Origin: CAVRUD01 sp963849635
GTDB lineage: Bacteria > Chloroflexota > Chloroflexia > Thermomicrobiales > UBA6265
DNA length: 64,000 bases
Assembly: GCA_963849635.1 (NCBI GenBank)
Contig: CAWKIA010000027.1
Coordinates: forward strand, 76,597-140,596
Direction: 5' to 3'
Positions 1-8,740 of the stretch are shown in pieces (position 1 is the first letter of the stretch; each line of letters opens with the position of its first letter). A model generated the notes under the pieces. That model saw only the letters and a program-made list of their open reading frames with translations. It had not been told where the DNA came from and made no database searches. A program made the position numbers and the translations under genes.

Positions 1-1385
1 CGGGGGGGCACGGGATCTGCCGGACCGGCAGCGGACGATGGCGTCGACCATCGCCTGGAGCCACGACCTGCTCTCCGCAGACGAGCAGATCCTCTTCCGG
101 CGGCTCGCGGTCTTCGTTGGTGGCTGCACCCTGGAGGCGGCCGAGGCGGTCGCCGGGTCGCTGGGCGAGCCGCCAGGGTCCGGTCTTTGACGGCCTGGCG
201 GTGTTGGTCGACCACAGCTTGCTGCGGCAGGAGGCGATTCTGGGCGGGGACGGCCGCTTCCGGATGTTCGAGACGGTGCGGGAGTTCGGGCTGGAGCGGC
301 TCGCCGAGAGCGGCGAGCACGAGGCCGCGCGCCGGGCGCACGCCGCGCACTTCCTGGCCTTTGCCGAGCGGGTCGAGCCGGGGTTGGGGAGCGCCGACGC
401 GCGGTGGTGGGTCCGACGGGTTGAGGCCGAGCACGGAAACATTGGTGAGGCGCTCGGGTGGTTCGAACGCGCGGACGATGTGGTGGCCGTCCAGCGGCTC
501 GCCGGGGCACTGGAGAACTACTGGTACTGGGGGGGCCGCTGGAGCGAGGGCCGCGGGTGGCTGGAGCGGGCGCTGGCGACGGAGGGCGCGACGCCGGACG
601 CCGTCCGAGCCAAGGCGCTCGTGGCGGCGGGCTTCTTGGCGCACTACCAAGGAGACGAGGCGTCCGCCCTCCCGTGGCTGGAAGCAGGGATGGTGTTGAA
701 TCGGGCGCTGGGCGACATCCAGCAGACGGCGAATGCGGCGTTTTACCTCGGCGTCGCCGCCGAAGACCGGGGTGACTACGCATTGGCGCGGGAGGAACTG
801 ACCGAGGCGTTGGCGGGCAGTCGCGCGGTCGGAGACCAGTACTCGGTCGCCTGGAGCCTGATCCACCTCGGCATCGTCGCGTTCGGCGAGGGGGACCTGC
901 AGCTGGCGGTCGCGCTGGGCGAAGAGGGGCGGGCGCTCGCACGTGAGCTGGGCGACGTGGGCGACGCCGATGCCGTGAGCATTGCCACGCTCCACCTGGC
1001 CCATGTCGCCTGCGCCCAGGGGGAGTACGCTCAAGCGGCCGCCTGGTTCCGGGAGGAGTTCTCCTCGGATCCCACGTGGTCGGTCGTGGTCGAGTGGCGG
1101 GCACGAGCGGCGGCCGGGGTGGCAACACTGGCGGCGGCGCGTGGCGACGCCGAGCGGGCGGCCCGGCTGTTCGGGGCGGCGGCGGCGGCGCGGGCCGAGG
1201 TGGGACTCGCCCTTGCCCTCCCGGAGCGGGCGGTCTACGAGCAGGCGACCGCAACGGCGGCGGGGCGTTTGGGGGAAGCGGCGTTCACGGCGGCGTGGAC
1301 GGCGGGGCAGGTGGCCGGGGCGGCGGCGGCGCTCGCCGACATCGAGGCGGTCTTGGCCGGCGCGGCGGACGCGCCCCCAGCGTGA
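1..1385 (+). CDS. STAND-type ATPase/TPR regulator, 5' end outside window, one frameshift
   Basis: This is the C-terminal part of a large signal-transduction ATPase; the NB-ARC domain lies off the left edge. Bases 2-187 encode the winged-helix segment after NB-ARC (motifs RTMASTIAWSHDLL and LFRRLAVFVGGCTLEAAEAV), and that frame stops at 188-190. The rest (VDHSLLRQE, FRMFETVREFGLERL, then TPR-like helices) continues one frame over from about base 180 to the stop at 1383-1385, so an indel lies near 170-185. The tail is Ala-rich and has no LuxR helix-turn-helix, unlike several relatives in this window. The family usually senses a ligand through its repeats and regulates transcription or partner proteins; the ligand here is unknown. 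Confidence 0.8.
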   Translation, partial: GGHGICRTGSGRWRRPSPGATTCSPQTSRSSSGGSRSSLVAAPWRRPRRSPGRWASRQGPVFDGLAVLVDHSLLRQEAILGGDGRFRMFETVREFGLERLAESGEHEAARRAHAAHFLAFAERVEPGLGSADARWWVRRVEAEHGNIGEALGWFERADDVVAVQRLAGALENYWYWGGRWSEGRGWLERALATEGATPDAVRAKALVAAGFLAHYQGDEASALPWLEAGMVLNRALGDIQQTANAAFYLGVAAEDRGDYALAREELTEALAGSRAVGDQYSVAWSLIHLGIVAFGEGDLQLAVALGEEGRALARELGDVGDADAVSIATLHLAHVACAQGEYAQAAAWFREEFSSDPTWSVVVEWRARAAAGVATLAAARGDAERAARLFGAAAAARAEVGLALALPERAVYEQATATAAGRLGEAAFTAAWTAGQVAGAAAALADIEAVLAGAADAPPA

Positions 1386-1494
1386 TCCAACCACCCGGTG
1401 GCGGCCGCGTGGGTTCATCGTCGTCGCCGGGTGCCGTAAACTGGGGGCGTCCAGACCATCACCGCACGCGCCGATCCCGTCGCAGGACCCGCTC

Positions 1495-2286
1495 ATGAGC
1501 GACCCGACGCCCGACGACCCGAGCCACACACCACAGGTCGCATTGGTCTCGTTCCCGGAGCGGGAGCAGCCGAACGCGACCCTGCCTACCCCGCTGACCT
1601 CCTTTGTCGGCCGGGAGCGGGAGGTCGAGCAGGTTCGCGCCCTCCTCCGCCGCGCCGAGGTCCGGCTGCTGACCCTCACCGGCCCCGGCGGTGTCGGCAA
1701 GACTCGCCTGGCCCTACGGGTTGCCGCCGAGCTGGCGTCCACCTTCCCCGACGGTATTGTGTTTGTCCCGCTGGCCCCCATCCGCGATCCCGATAAGGTG
1801 CTTCCGGCCATCGCCCGGGCGATTGGGATTCGGGAGGGCGGCGACCGTCCCCTGGCGGCGCGCCTGGCCATGTCCCTGCGCGACCGGACGATCCTCCTGA
1901 TCCTTGACAACCTTGAGCAGGTTTCCGACGTCGCCCCGCAACTGGCCGACCTCCTGGCAAGCTGTCCATCCCTCACGATCCTGGCCACCAGCAGGGCGGT
2001 CCTCCGGGTCTCGGGCGAGCACGACGTCCCAGTGCCGCCACTTTCACTGAGTCGTGAGACGCGAGACGTGAGACGTGAGAGCGAGGACCTTACTCACGGC
2101 TCACGACTCACGTCTCACGTCTCGGAGGCGGTCGCGCTCTTCGCGGAGCGTGCCCAGGCCGCCGACTGGCAGGTCTTCATGCGCCATTCCTCGGCGACGC
2201 TCGCCCACCTGGGCGTGCCAGACCGGGAGACGGGCGAGGTCCTCGCCTTCTTCGACAGCCTCAAGGACGACGTCATCGAAGCCTGA
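1495..2286 (+). pseudogene. Chimeric ORF: STAND ATPase N-terminus fused to truncated-hemoglobin tail
   Basis: The ATG at 1495 opens a 263-residue ORF. Residues 31-180 are a typical NB-ARC start: LTSFVGRERE, Walker A GPGGVGKT (63-70), Walker B LLILDN (134-139), and the sensor region LATSRAVLRVSGEHDVPVPP. Residues 186-210 are encoded by an inverted repeat. After the motif AVALFAERAQAAD the NB-ARC domain breaks off, and residues 225-263 (DWQVFMRHSSATLAHLGV, then EVLAFFDSLKDDVIEA) resemble the C-terminal helix region of group 1 truncated hemoglobins. Neither domain is complete, so this is most likely a deletion joining two genes. The stop at 2284-2286 fits the natural end of a globin. The globin call rests on motif memory and needs a profile search. 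Confidence 0.65.
2063..2123. repeat. 17-bp perfect inverted repeat built from GTGAGAC units
   Basis: GAGACGTGAGACGTGAG at 2063-2079 is matched by its exact reverse complement at 2107-2123, with a 27-nt loop. More imperfect GTGAGAC-type units flank the left arm (from about 2050). It lies inside the chimeric STAND/globin ORF, at the point where NB-ARC similarity becomes poor, and is translated as the low-complexity stretch SRETRDVRRE. It may be an inserted palindromic element. Confidence 0.85.
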
Positions 2287-2326
2287 GCGCCCAGGGGTTC
2301 GGGAATGCCCGGTGGCGCGGGGAGTA

Positions 2327-2859
2327 TCAGATCACGCGCGCCGCGATGGCGCGGGCGCAATCGATGGACTCGGTCGTGCCGGTGTCGACCTCGATGTCGT
2401 AGGTGACTCCCACATGCACCAACGTCGCCTGAGATGCCGCCATCCCGCCAATTCGGTCGCCCCGGGCGATCTCGCGGCCGGCAGCGATCTCGGGGGCGCA
2501 ACGGACCCCGACCCACAGCACCTCAAGACCTTCCAGGCGGGAGCGGACGCGCTCCTGGGAGGCGGCTCCGCCGAGGAAGACGTCGTCGATGATAACCCGC
2601 GCCCCGGCCCAGGCCATGGCGGCGACGCCGGTCAGCCAGGCGGCCTCCATCTGGCGGAAGCCCTCGCCGACCTCGACCTCGCCCTTGCGCCGAACGTGAC
2701 GCCGGCGCCCGAATCCGTCAGGGAGGGCGGCAGCGCGTCGACGAGGTCGTCCACACCGAGTCTGAGCCACGGCTGAGGCAGGATCGCCTGCAGGCAGCGG
2801 GCGATGCCGGTCTTGCCGGAGCTGGACCCGCCGTTGAGCACAATCACTTGGGTCGCCAT
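2327..2859 (-). CDS. Chloramphenicol phosphotransferase-like protein, frameshifted
   Basis: The ATG at 2859 starts MATQVIVLNGGSSSGKT, a P-loop at residues 10-17 followed by ARCLQAILPQPWLRLGVDDL, as in the CPT family of small kinases that O-phosphorylate chloramphenicol or similar alcohols. Near base 2695 the frame shifts; the second half (VGEGFRQMEAAW, GARVIIDDVFLGG, LWVGVRCAPEIAAGREIARG) runs to the stop at 2327 and matches the rest of the family. Together the halves give about 177 residues, the usual length, so one indel or sequencing error explains the break. A truncated second copy of the N-terminus lies at 5567-5671. Whether the substrate is an antibiotic cannot be told from sequence. 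Confidence 0.8.
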
Positions 2860-2945
2860 CTGACCGGTACGCCTTCAGAGGATTCCGATCCATTTTTTGC
2901 CCAGCCCGACGCCTGGCTACCAGACTTGGCGCGGGGCAGGCACGG

Positions 2946-4615
2946 TTAGGAGTCGCACGCTGACGAAGAGCAGGTCGCCGCGCCGACCGAGCTCACGCAG
3001 CAGTTCCAGCGGTAGTCCGGGCGGACCGGATCTGGCGTGCAGAGGGCGCACGGCCGGACATCGCCCCCTCCCCGGCAGCAGAAGCCCGCCGGCCAGCAGA
3101 CGCCGCAGCAGCACTCCTGGCCCGGGGCGCAACACGAGTCGCCGCAGGCCTCACCTTGGGCGATCCCGCCGGGGGTGCACGTTTCGCACGCCGGCGGGGT
3201 CGGGTAGATCGGGATGGGCACGCAGTTCTCGTTCTCGTGCAGGTCTCGCAGGCGGAGCATGGATCGCAGGTCAGGGTAAACAGGTTGCACTTTTGGCACG
3301 GCCCGCACTCTGAAATGCAGACGCCGGGACCTGGCACTCCTCGCACGGATCGCACTTGTTGTTGCAGAAGCCGCAGTGGTTGTTGTCCAGTTGCGAGACG
3401 CATGCGTTGTTGCAGAGCATCTCACCTGGCGGACAGCAGGCGATGCCGTCGGCCTCGCAGATGCCGTCGCCGCAGCACTTCATGCCGGGACCGCAGCAGG
3501 TGTAGCCGTCCGGACCGCCCTCGCAATACTCCGTCTCGGGCGGGCAGCAGCACCCTCGTCGCAGCACCCCTGCTCCGGGCCGCAGCACATTTCGTTGCAG
3601 TTCGTCGTGGGCGAAATGCAGCACGACTCGAGGTCGGGGTCGAAGCAGGTGCCGGAGTCATAGCAGCAGATCTCGAGGCTGGAGCAGCAGACGAAGCCGT
3701 CCCCGTCGAGGCTCGGGCAGACTCGGCTCGGATCGCAGCAGCACTGGCCGTCGCAGCACCCGCGACCGAAGGTGCAGCAGATGTTCCCGCAGGCTTCGGT
3801 GCCGGGCTCGCAGCACTTCGGGTCTCCCGGTGCGCACTCCCCGTTGCAGCATTGCTCGCCGTCGCCGCAGCATGCGTACCCGCCCTCGAAGTTGGGGCAG
3901 TAGCCCGCGTCGCAGCAGCAGCCGTCGCGGCAGCAGCCCTGGTCCTCGGCGCAGCAGACCTCGCCGTTGCAGACCTCACCGCTCTCGGCAACACGGGTCC
4001 GCCTCGGGCCCGCAGGTGCCGGTCCCGGGGCAGCAGGCCTGGCCGGGGCCGCACTTGACCGCGTCGTCCTGGACGCACCCGTCCTGGCCGCAGATCTCGC
4101 ACGGGGAGCAACTCTCCGGCGTCGAGCAGGTGAGGAAAATCGGGTCACAGACGGAGCAGGCATCATCGCTCTGGCTGCAGGCCCCCACCTTTGGCCTGCA
4201 GCCCCCCAGAGCACGCCCCGCACTGCCCGCACGCCGCCCCGTCGGCTTTGGTCTGGCAAGTACCGCCGGCGCCGCACTGCTCGCACAGGCCGCAGGCAAG
4301 GGAGTTGCCGGGGGTGTCGGGGGAGGGGGTGCAGGCGCCGCCGGAGCAGGTGCCGCAGTCGCCGCACAGCGATCCCTCGGGGATCGGCACGCACTTCTTC
4401 TTCTCGCAGGTCTGGCAGGAGCCGCACTCGGCGTTGGATTGGCACTTCGCCTTGGGCTTGGCGTCGACCCCACGCCCCGCGCCGCGGGCGGCGAGGACGC
4501 CGCCCGCCGTCCCGAGGATGCCCTTGAGCAGCGCCCGGCGGGACGCCCCGCGGGCCAGGCGGCGAGCGAGATCGTCGAAATGCTGGTCGTCCACGTAGAT
4601 CCTCCGCGGGTGCAC
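2946..4615 (-). pseudogene. Exported Cys-rich repeat protein with Tat-like leader, several frameshifts
   Basis: A GTG at 4615 begins an N-terminus with FDDLARRLARGASRRALLKG followed by a hydrophobic Gly/Ala stretch, which resembles a twin-arginine leader. The rest is extremely cysteine-rich (CGSCQTC, CCAEDQGCC, CCGDGEQCC, CCDGQCCCD, CCGPGMKCCGDG), in small four- to six-Cys units like knottin or granulin repeats. The Cys pattern passes through all three frames: roughly 4615-4195, 4200-3976, 3990-3560, 3560-3320, 3320-3230 and 3230-2946, so at least five indels are needed. Read through, it would be about 550 residues. Chloroflexota have families with this leader and Cys-rich body; the function is unknown. 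Only indels, not loss of the pattern, break it, so sequencing error is plausible. Confidence 0.65.
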
Positions 4616-4888
4616 CCCGCCGTTCGTCCCGGTCTTCGTCAGTCACGCGGCGGCAGGACCGCCTCCGGTGCGCTTCTTCGAACGTCGTCGCGGTCGAATT
4701 GACGTTGCGCCCTCACGCGACGAACATCGTCGCCTCAGGGGCGTGATCGCTTAGACCGACGGTCGGGAACGACTCCCCGACGACGGGCAGCAACCGAACC
4801 GAGTTCGTGCTTCTGCATGGGCGTGTCCGCGAACGCCAAAGGACCACGCGCGGGCGGTCACCGGCAGCGCTGCGCAACGTAATTGGAA

Positions 4889-4916
4889 TTGACTTCTAAC
4901 ATTGGAATGCTAATCT
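4889..4916 (+). promoter_or_regulatory. Putative sigma-70 promoter for the TetR gene
   Basis: TTGACT at 4889-4894 and TAATCT at 4911-4916 are separated by 16 nt, 24 nt upstream of the ATG. A palindromic AATTGGAATT (4881-4890) and a second ATTGGAAT (4901-4908) overlap it and could be an operator for autoregulation. The rest of the intergenic stretch 4616-4880 shows no gene or clear structure. Confidence 0.4.
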
Positions 4917-4939
4917 AGTCATCGGAGGAAGTCAAGACG

Positions 4940-5564
4940 ATGCCGGATGATCGGTTGACACGGCGGCAACGGCATGCAGAGGCGACACGGCGGGGCATCC
5001 TGGTTGCCGCCCGCCGCCTCTTCGCCGAGCGCGGCTACGCCGCGACGTCCATTGCGGATATCGCCGAGGCAGCCGACACGGCGATCCAAACGATCTACGA
5101 CAGCGTTGGCCCCAAGGCAGCTTTGGTGATGGCGCTGATCGATCTGATTGACGAGGAGGCCGAGGTGCTGGCGCTTGCCCGCCAGGCCGCCGACGCGACC
5201 GACCCCGCCGAGTTGCTGCGTATCGCCGTGCGCCTGACGCGGCAGATCAACGATCGTTGCGCCGATATCGTGGGGGTGCTGCTTTCGGTCGCGCCAACGG
5301 AACCGGCCGTCGCTGACGCCCTGCGCGAAGGCAAACGGCGCCATCGCGAGGGATATCGTCGGGTTTCGTCGCGGTTGGCGCAGCTCGACGCACTGAAATC
5401 GGCATACCAGCCCGAGCGCGCCGGCGACACGATGGCGCTGCTCACGTCACCGGAGACCTTTCGGATACTGACCAGGGAGTACGGCTGGTCGTTCGACGAA
5501 TGCGAAGCGTGGATGATACGAGGCGATTACGACGCTCCTCCTGAACCACTCCACCGAACCGTAA
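4940..5564 (+). CDS. TetR/AcrR family transcriptional regulator, C-terminal frameshift
   Basis: The ATG at 4940 follows GGAGG (4924-4928) at good spacing. Residues 8-60 form the TetR DNA-binding domain: RRQRHAEATRRGILVAARRL, FAERGYAATSIADIAEAADT, AIQTIYDSVGPKAALVMAL. The ligand-binding part continues to the motif FRILTREYGWSFDECEAWM. There the open frame runs on into antisense sequence, but in the next frame EAITTLLLNHSTEP and a stop at 5562-5564 give a typical TetR ending, so a one-base indel near 5518 is likely and the true protein is about 207 residues. The regulated target is not obvious; the convergent neighbour downstream is a dehalogenase-like hydrolase. Confidence 0.8.
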
Positions 5565-5566
5565 CG

Positions 5567-5671
5567 TCACGCCCGCGAGCTGTGTTCGGCTCCGCTGAAC
5601 GGATTCGCACGGGCGATGCAGGTCTTGCCGGAGCTGGACCCGCCGTTGAGCACAATCACCTGGGTCGACAC
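5567..5671 (-). pseudogene. Fragment of a chloramphenicol phosphotransferase-like gene (N-terminus only)
   Basis: Reading from a GTG at 5671, the first 21 residues (STQVIVLNGGSSSGKTCIAR) almost repeat the start of the phosphotransferase at 2859, including the full P-loop. The similarity then stops and the frame ends at 5567 after 34 codons. The DNA on the gene side of the start is also alike in the two copies (TTGCCGGAGCTGGACCCGCC). This is a truncated duplicate. Confidence 0.75.
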
Positions 5672-5723
5672 GTGATCGAAACGCCTTCCGTTCAATGCCG
5701 CGTAAGAGAGACGCGGACATCCG

Positions 5724-6578
5724 CTATTCCGTCAGGAATGCCCGCAGAGCGTCGTACGTCTCTTGCGGAGCTTCCTCCGCGAGGTAGTGACCGCAGTCGA
5801 TCGACCAACCGCGGACATCGTCGGCCCAGTCCCGCCAGATCGCCAGGACGTCGTAGTTCCGATCGAGGAAACCACGCTGGCCCCAGAGCGCCAGGACCGG
5901 GCAGGCGATCTTCCGGCTACCCCGATCCTGCTCGTCCAGGTCGAAGTCGTACGATGCCGCTGCCCGGTAGTCCTCGCACATGGCGTGGATCGTGGCTGGG
6001 TCGTGCACACAGCGGAGGTAGTCGGCCAGCGCTTCCGGATCGAACAGGTCGCGATTGCGGAAGTAGTAGGCGTCCGGGTTGGCGCCGATCATCTGCTCCG
6101 GCAGCGGATGGGGCTGAGCCAGGAAGAACCAGTGCCAGTAGCCGAGGCCGAAGGCCATATTTGTCCGGTTGAACGCCTCATAGGTCGGCACGATATCGAG
6201 CACGGCCAGCTTTCGCACCCGCTCCGGGTGGTCGAGCGCCATCCGGTAGCCGCAGCGCGCGCCGCGGTCGTGCCCCACCACGGCGAACTCTTCGAACCCC
6301 AGCCCTCGCATCAGCGCTACCTGATCCCGGGCCATAGCCCGCTTCGAGTGTGGCTCGTGGTCGGGCATCGTCGGCGGCTTGGAACTATCCCCGTAGCCGC
6401 GGAGATCGGGCGCGACGACGGTGAAGTCGCGCGCCAGCAGAGGCGCCACCTTGTGCCACATCACGTGCGTCTGCGGGTGACCGTGCAGGAGGAGCACGGG
6501 CGGGCCGCTGCCGCCGCGGCGCACGCGGATGGTCGCCTCCTCGGTTTCGATCATCGACAACTCGAACCCCTCGAACAC
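5724..6578 (-). CDS. Alpha/beta hydrolase, haloacetate dehalogenase-like
   Basis: A complete 284-residue alpha/beta hydrolase. It has the oxyanion motif LLLHGHPQTHVMW (30-41), the nucleophile elbow VGHDRGAR (101-108) with Asp104 as predicted nucleophile, LDIVP with Asp128, the halide-pocket pair His149-Trp150 in LGYWHWFF, and the catalytic His264 in CGHYLAEEAP. Arg105 and Arg108 after the nucleophile and the His-Trp pair are the pattern known from fluoroacetate dehalogenases, which hydrolyse haloacetates to glycolate. Epoxide hydrolase or haloalkane dehalogenase activity is the alternative. It is cytoplasmic with no leader. It lies 24 bp downstream of a GNAT gene on the same strand. A fragment resembling residues 137-160 is found at about 44013-44090. 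Confidence 0.85.
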   Translation of the reverse strand: MFEGFELSMIETEEATIRVRRGGSGPPVLLLHGHPQTHVMWHKVAPLLARDFTVVAPDLRGYGDSSKPPTMPDHEPHSKRAMARDQVALMRGLGFEEFAVVGHDRGARCGYRMALDHPERVRKLAVLDIVPTYEAFNRTNMAFGLGYWHWFFLAQPHPLPEQMIGANPDAYYFRNRDLFDPEALADYLRCVHDPATIHAMCEDYRAAASYDFDLDEQDRGSRKIACPVLALWGQRGFLDRNYDVLAIWRDWADDVRGWSIDCGHYLAEEAPQETYDALRAFLTE

Positions 6579-6602
6579 GCGCGTCTCCCTTCACGACTAT
6601 CC

Positions 6603-7181
6603 TCAGCTGGCGCTTTCGATCGTGTCCGGGCCAACCGGATCGTCCTTCAACCTGGATGTCATGACGAGGTCCCTGCGCTGGCCGCCCCGCGAGAACTTCT
6701 TTCGAAGAATGCCTTCCTCCACAAAACCTGCCCGCCGGGCTACCCCACGCGAGGCGGAATTGTCTACTTCAAATTGGATCTCGGTGCGCTCGATCCCGAG
6801 TTGCGCAAAGGCATAGGTAACCACGAGCCGCACGGCACTCGCGGCGTACCCGTGTCCACGATGCTGGGGGAAAATCCAGTAGGACAATTCCCCGACCGCA
6901 TCGTCGTTGATCCGAATTTCGCAGCCTCCCAACAGGGCCCGGGTCGACGGATCTCTGATCGCCCAGGTCCGGCGTGGCGCCTCGGTCTGCCAGTCGTGCC
7001 GCCAGTTGCAGATCGCCAGGGTGACAGTCTCGATCGAGGACGCCTGCGAGTCATTGAGCCACTTCTGGTTCTCGCTATCGTCGCCAGCGAGATGCGTTTC
7101 GACATCCGACAGTTGATAGGAGTCCAGCGTCACGACGCCATCGGTGAGCGTCGGGGCTTCCTTGCGGGGCATGTTGGCCAT
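6603..7181 (-). CDS. GNAT family N-acetyltransferase (RimJ/RimL type)
   Basis: A 192-residue protein with the GNAT fold. The acetyl-CoA-binding motif A is visible as ELSYWIFPQHRGHGYAASAV, followed by AFAQLGIERTEIQFEVDN and the SRGVARRAGFVEEGILR motif typical of RimJ/RimL-like ribosomal-protein or small-molecule acetyltransferases. No leader or membrane segment. It precedes the dehalogenase gene by 24 bp and is probably co-transcribed with it. The substrate cannot be assigned. Confidence 0.85.
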   Translation of the reverse strand: MANMPRKEAPTLTDGVVTLDSYQLSDVETHLAGDDSENQKWLNDSQASSIETVTLAICNWRHDWQTEAPRRTWAIRDPSTRALLGGCEIRINDDAVGELSYWIFPQHRGHGYAASAVRLVVTYAFAQLGIERTEIQFEVDNSASRGVARRAGFVEEGILRKKFSRGGQRRDLVMTSRLKDDPVGPDTIESAS

Positions 7182-7282
7182 ACGTCGTCCTTTGACGCTT
7201 CAACGGGTCAGGCTCATCTGCCGAGGCGCGACGAGGATAGAAATTTGACTTGGTTCGATTGGGGCCGGCCGCGACCATTCGG

Positions 7283-8548
7283 TTAGATCCAGACGATCAG
7301 GCTCTCGAGGTCGCGCGGATAGGTCGAGTAGATCTCGGCGCCGAAGGAGCGGATCACCACCGTGTCGGAGTGGCGGAAGCCGCCCATGCCAGGCACGTAC
7401 AGCCCCGGCTCGACCGAGAAGATCATGTTTTCCTGGATGACCGTATTGTCCCCGAGGTCAATGAAGGGCGACTCGTGCCCCTCCATTCCCATCCCGTGGC
7501 CCGTGTGGTGGCGCAGCATCTCGGCCACGCCCAATTCCGCGGCGGCGCGCTGCACGTCGGCCTCGGCCTCGGCGCAGGTGCGGCCAGGGCGGAGGGCATC
7601 GAACCCGACCTGCTGCAGCTCCATCATCAGCCCGAAGTGTTTTTCGAACTCCGGCGTCGGCTCGCCGATGATCATCGTCCGCTCCAGCTCGGACTCCAGC
7701 CCGGCGATGTAGGCGCAGGCGCCCGTCACCAGGATGTCGCCCCGGCGCAGGCCAACCGCGTTGGAGAAGCCGTGCGGCACGGAGGTGTTCGCGCCGGCGT
7801 GGAACATCGTGTGGGCCGGTTGGCCGGAGAAGTGGCCGAGGGGCTGATAGCTGGGGCCGAGGGCGGCGACCATCATCCGGCTGGCCTCGGTGCTGGCCTC
7901 GTTGGAGATGTCCATCTCCGTCCGGCCCAGGGTGATCTTCTCCTGCATCAGGCGGTGGGCCAGGTTGCCCCAGATGCAGGCCTCGCGCATGAAGGAGAGC
8001 TCGGCCGGGCTCTTGATGTGCCGGATGGTGTCGACCAGATCCCGGGCGTAGATGGCCTTCGCCCCCGGGTCGATCACGTCCGAGAGGCGCGGTCCTGTGT
8101 AGCCCCAGATATCGCCGTACCCGTCGCTGTCGTAGCCGACGGTTTTTCCGGCGGCGTTGACCCCCATCTCGGTGAGGAGATCGACGAGGTGGAGCATCGG
8201 GTGCTTGCCGCCGCCGTGCGGATACTCCCCATAGACCTTGACCCGGTCCACCCCGGGAGAGCGCTGGATGTGCTCCCGCTCCAGCAGGGGGATGAGGGCA
8301 CCCAGCCCGCCGTTGGGCCCACCCAGCGTGACCACGATCGCCATCGGCCGCTCGGTCGGGACATGGAAGAAGCCGGAGACGTACGCCATCCGGGTGGGAT
8401 GGAAGAGGACGAGGGCATCGAGGCCCCGGTCCTCCATCTCCTCTCGGACCTTCGCCACCCTGGCGTCGTACTCCGGCTGCTCGATCTTCCAGCCGATGGC
8501 GGGGGTCGGGGTGCGTGCTTCGGTGTCAGTTTGGTTCGCCAGCGCCAA
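7283..8548 (-). CDS. M24 (pita-bread) family protein, creatinase-like
   Basis: I place the start at TTG 8548, because GAGGAGG (reading 8563 to 8557) sits 8 nt upstream; this gives 421 residues. The N-terminal creatinase domain (22-170, with LVLFHPTRMAYVSGF) precedes the M24 domain (185-421). Conserved M24 pieces include HTMFHAGANTSVPHG (246-260), HHTGHGMGMEGHE (347-359) and FSVEPGLYVP (377-386). However, the first metal-binding Asp of peptidases is replaced (VTGAC, 274-278), the second becomes Glu in LESELERT (284-291), and the last is in RHSDTVV. This resembles creatinase, a metal-free C-N hydrolase, more than Xaa-Pro dipeptidase, so an amidinohydrolase or related hydrolase is likely. A truncated N-terminal copy lies at 14688-14868. 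Confidence 0.8.
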   Translation of the reverse strand: MALANQTDTEARTPTPAIGWKIEQPEYDARVAKVREEMEDRGLDALVLFHPTRMAYVSGFFHVPTERPMAIVVTLGGPNGGLGALIPLLEREHIQRSPGVDRVKVYGEYPHGGGKHPMLHLVDLLTEMGVNAAGKTVGYDSDGYGDIWGYTGPRLSDVIDPGAKAIYARDLVDTIRHIKSPAELSFMREACIWGNLAHRLMQEKITLGRTEMDISNEASTEASRMMVAALGPSYQPLGHFSGQPAHTMFHAGANTSVPHGFSNAVGLRRGDILVTGACAYIAGLESELERTMIIGEPTPEFEKHFGLMMELQQVGFDALRPGRTCAEAEADVQRAAAELGVAEMLRHHTGHGMGMEGHESPFIDLGDNTVIQENMIFSVEPGLYVPGMGGFRHSDTVVIRSFGAEIYSTYPRDLESLIVWI

Positions 8549-8554
8549 GATGGT

Positions 8555-8619
8555 TTCCTCCTCGGATGCGATGCCGGGCGGCTTATCGCGCCCGGCGCCG
8601 CATCGTATCCGAGGAGGAA
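8555..8619 (-). promoter_or_regulatory. Leader hairpin that sequesters the Shine-Dalgarno of the M24 gene
   Basis: A 13-bp perfect outer stem pairs 8555-8567 (TTCCTCCTCGGAT on the plus strand) with 8607-8619. About four more pairs follow, then a 5-nt bulge and an inner 8-bp stem, GCCGGGCG (8573-8580) with CGCCCGGC (8589-8596). On the transcript the GAGGAGG ribosome site lies wholly in the 3' arm, facing its own complement, with the TTG start 6 nt beyond the stem. A second copy before the M24 fragment (14878-14934) keeps the inner stem by a compensatory change. This suggests translational control of the M24 gene by an opening signal such as a ligand, protein, temperature or an upstream ribosome. 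Confidence 0.7.
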
Positions 8620-8740
8620 GAGTCGTGGGCTCAAAGATTCCAGATTGGGCTCTGATTCGCTTGTTCAACCGCCCCTTGTCTCCGCCCGGGACGGCACCGC
8701 TTGGGCAACAGCCGAACCAACGAACGCTGGTCGGCCGGTC

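Noticed and set aside
2049..2123. CRISPR-like repeats
   Set aside because: The GTGAGAC units form one inverted repeat without regular unique spacers or cas genes.
4940..6172. A 410-residue TetR fusion protein
   Set aside because: After codon 195 the frame runs antisense to the phosphotransferase fragment and dehalogenase; the adjacent frame gives a natural TetR ending.
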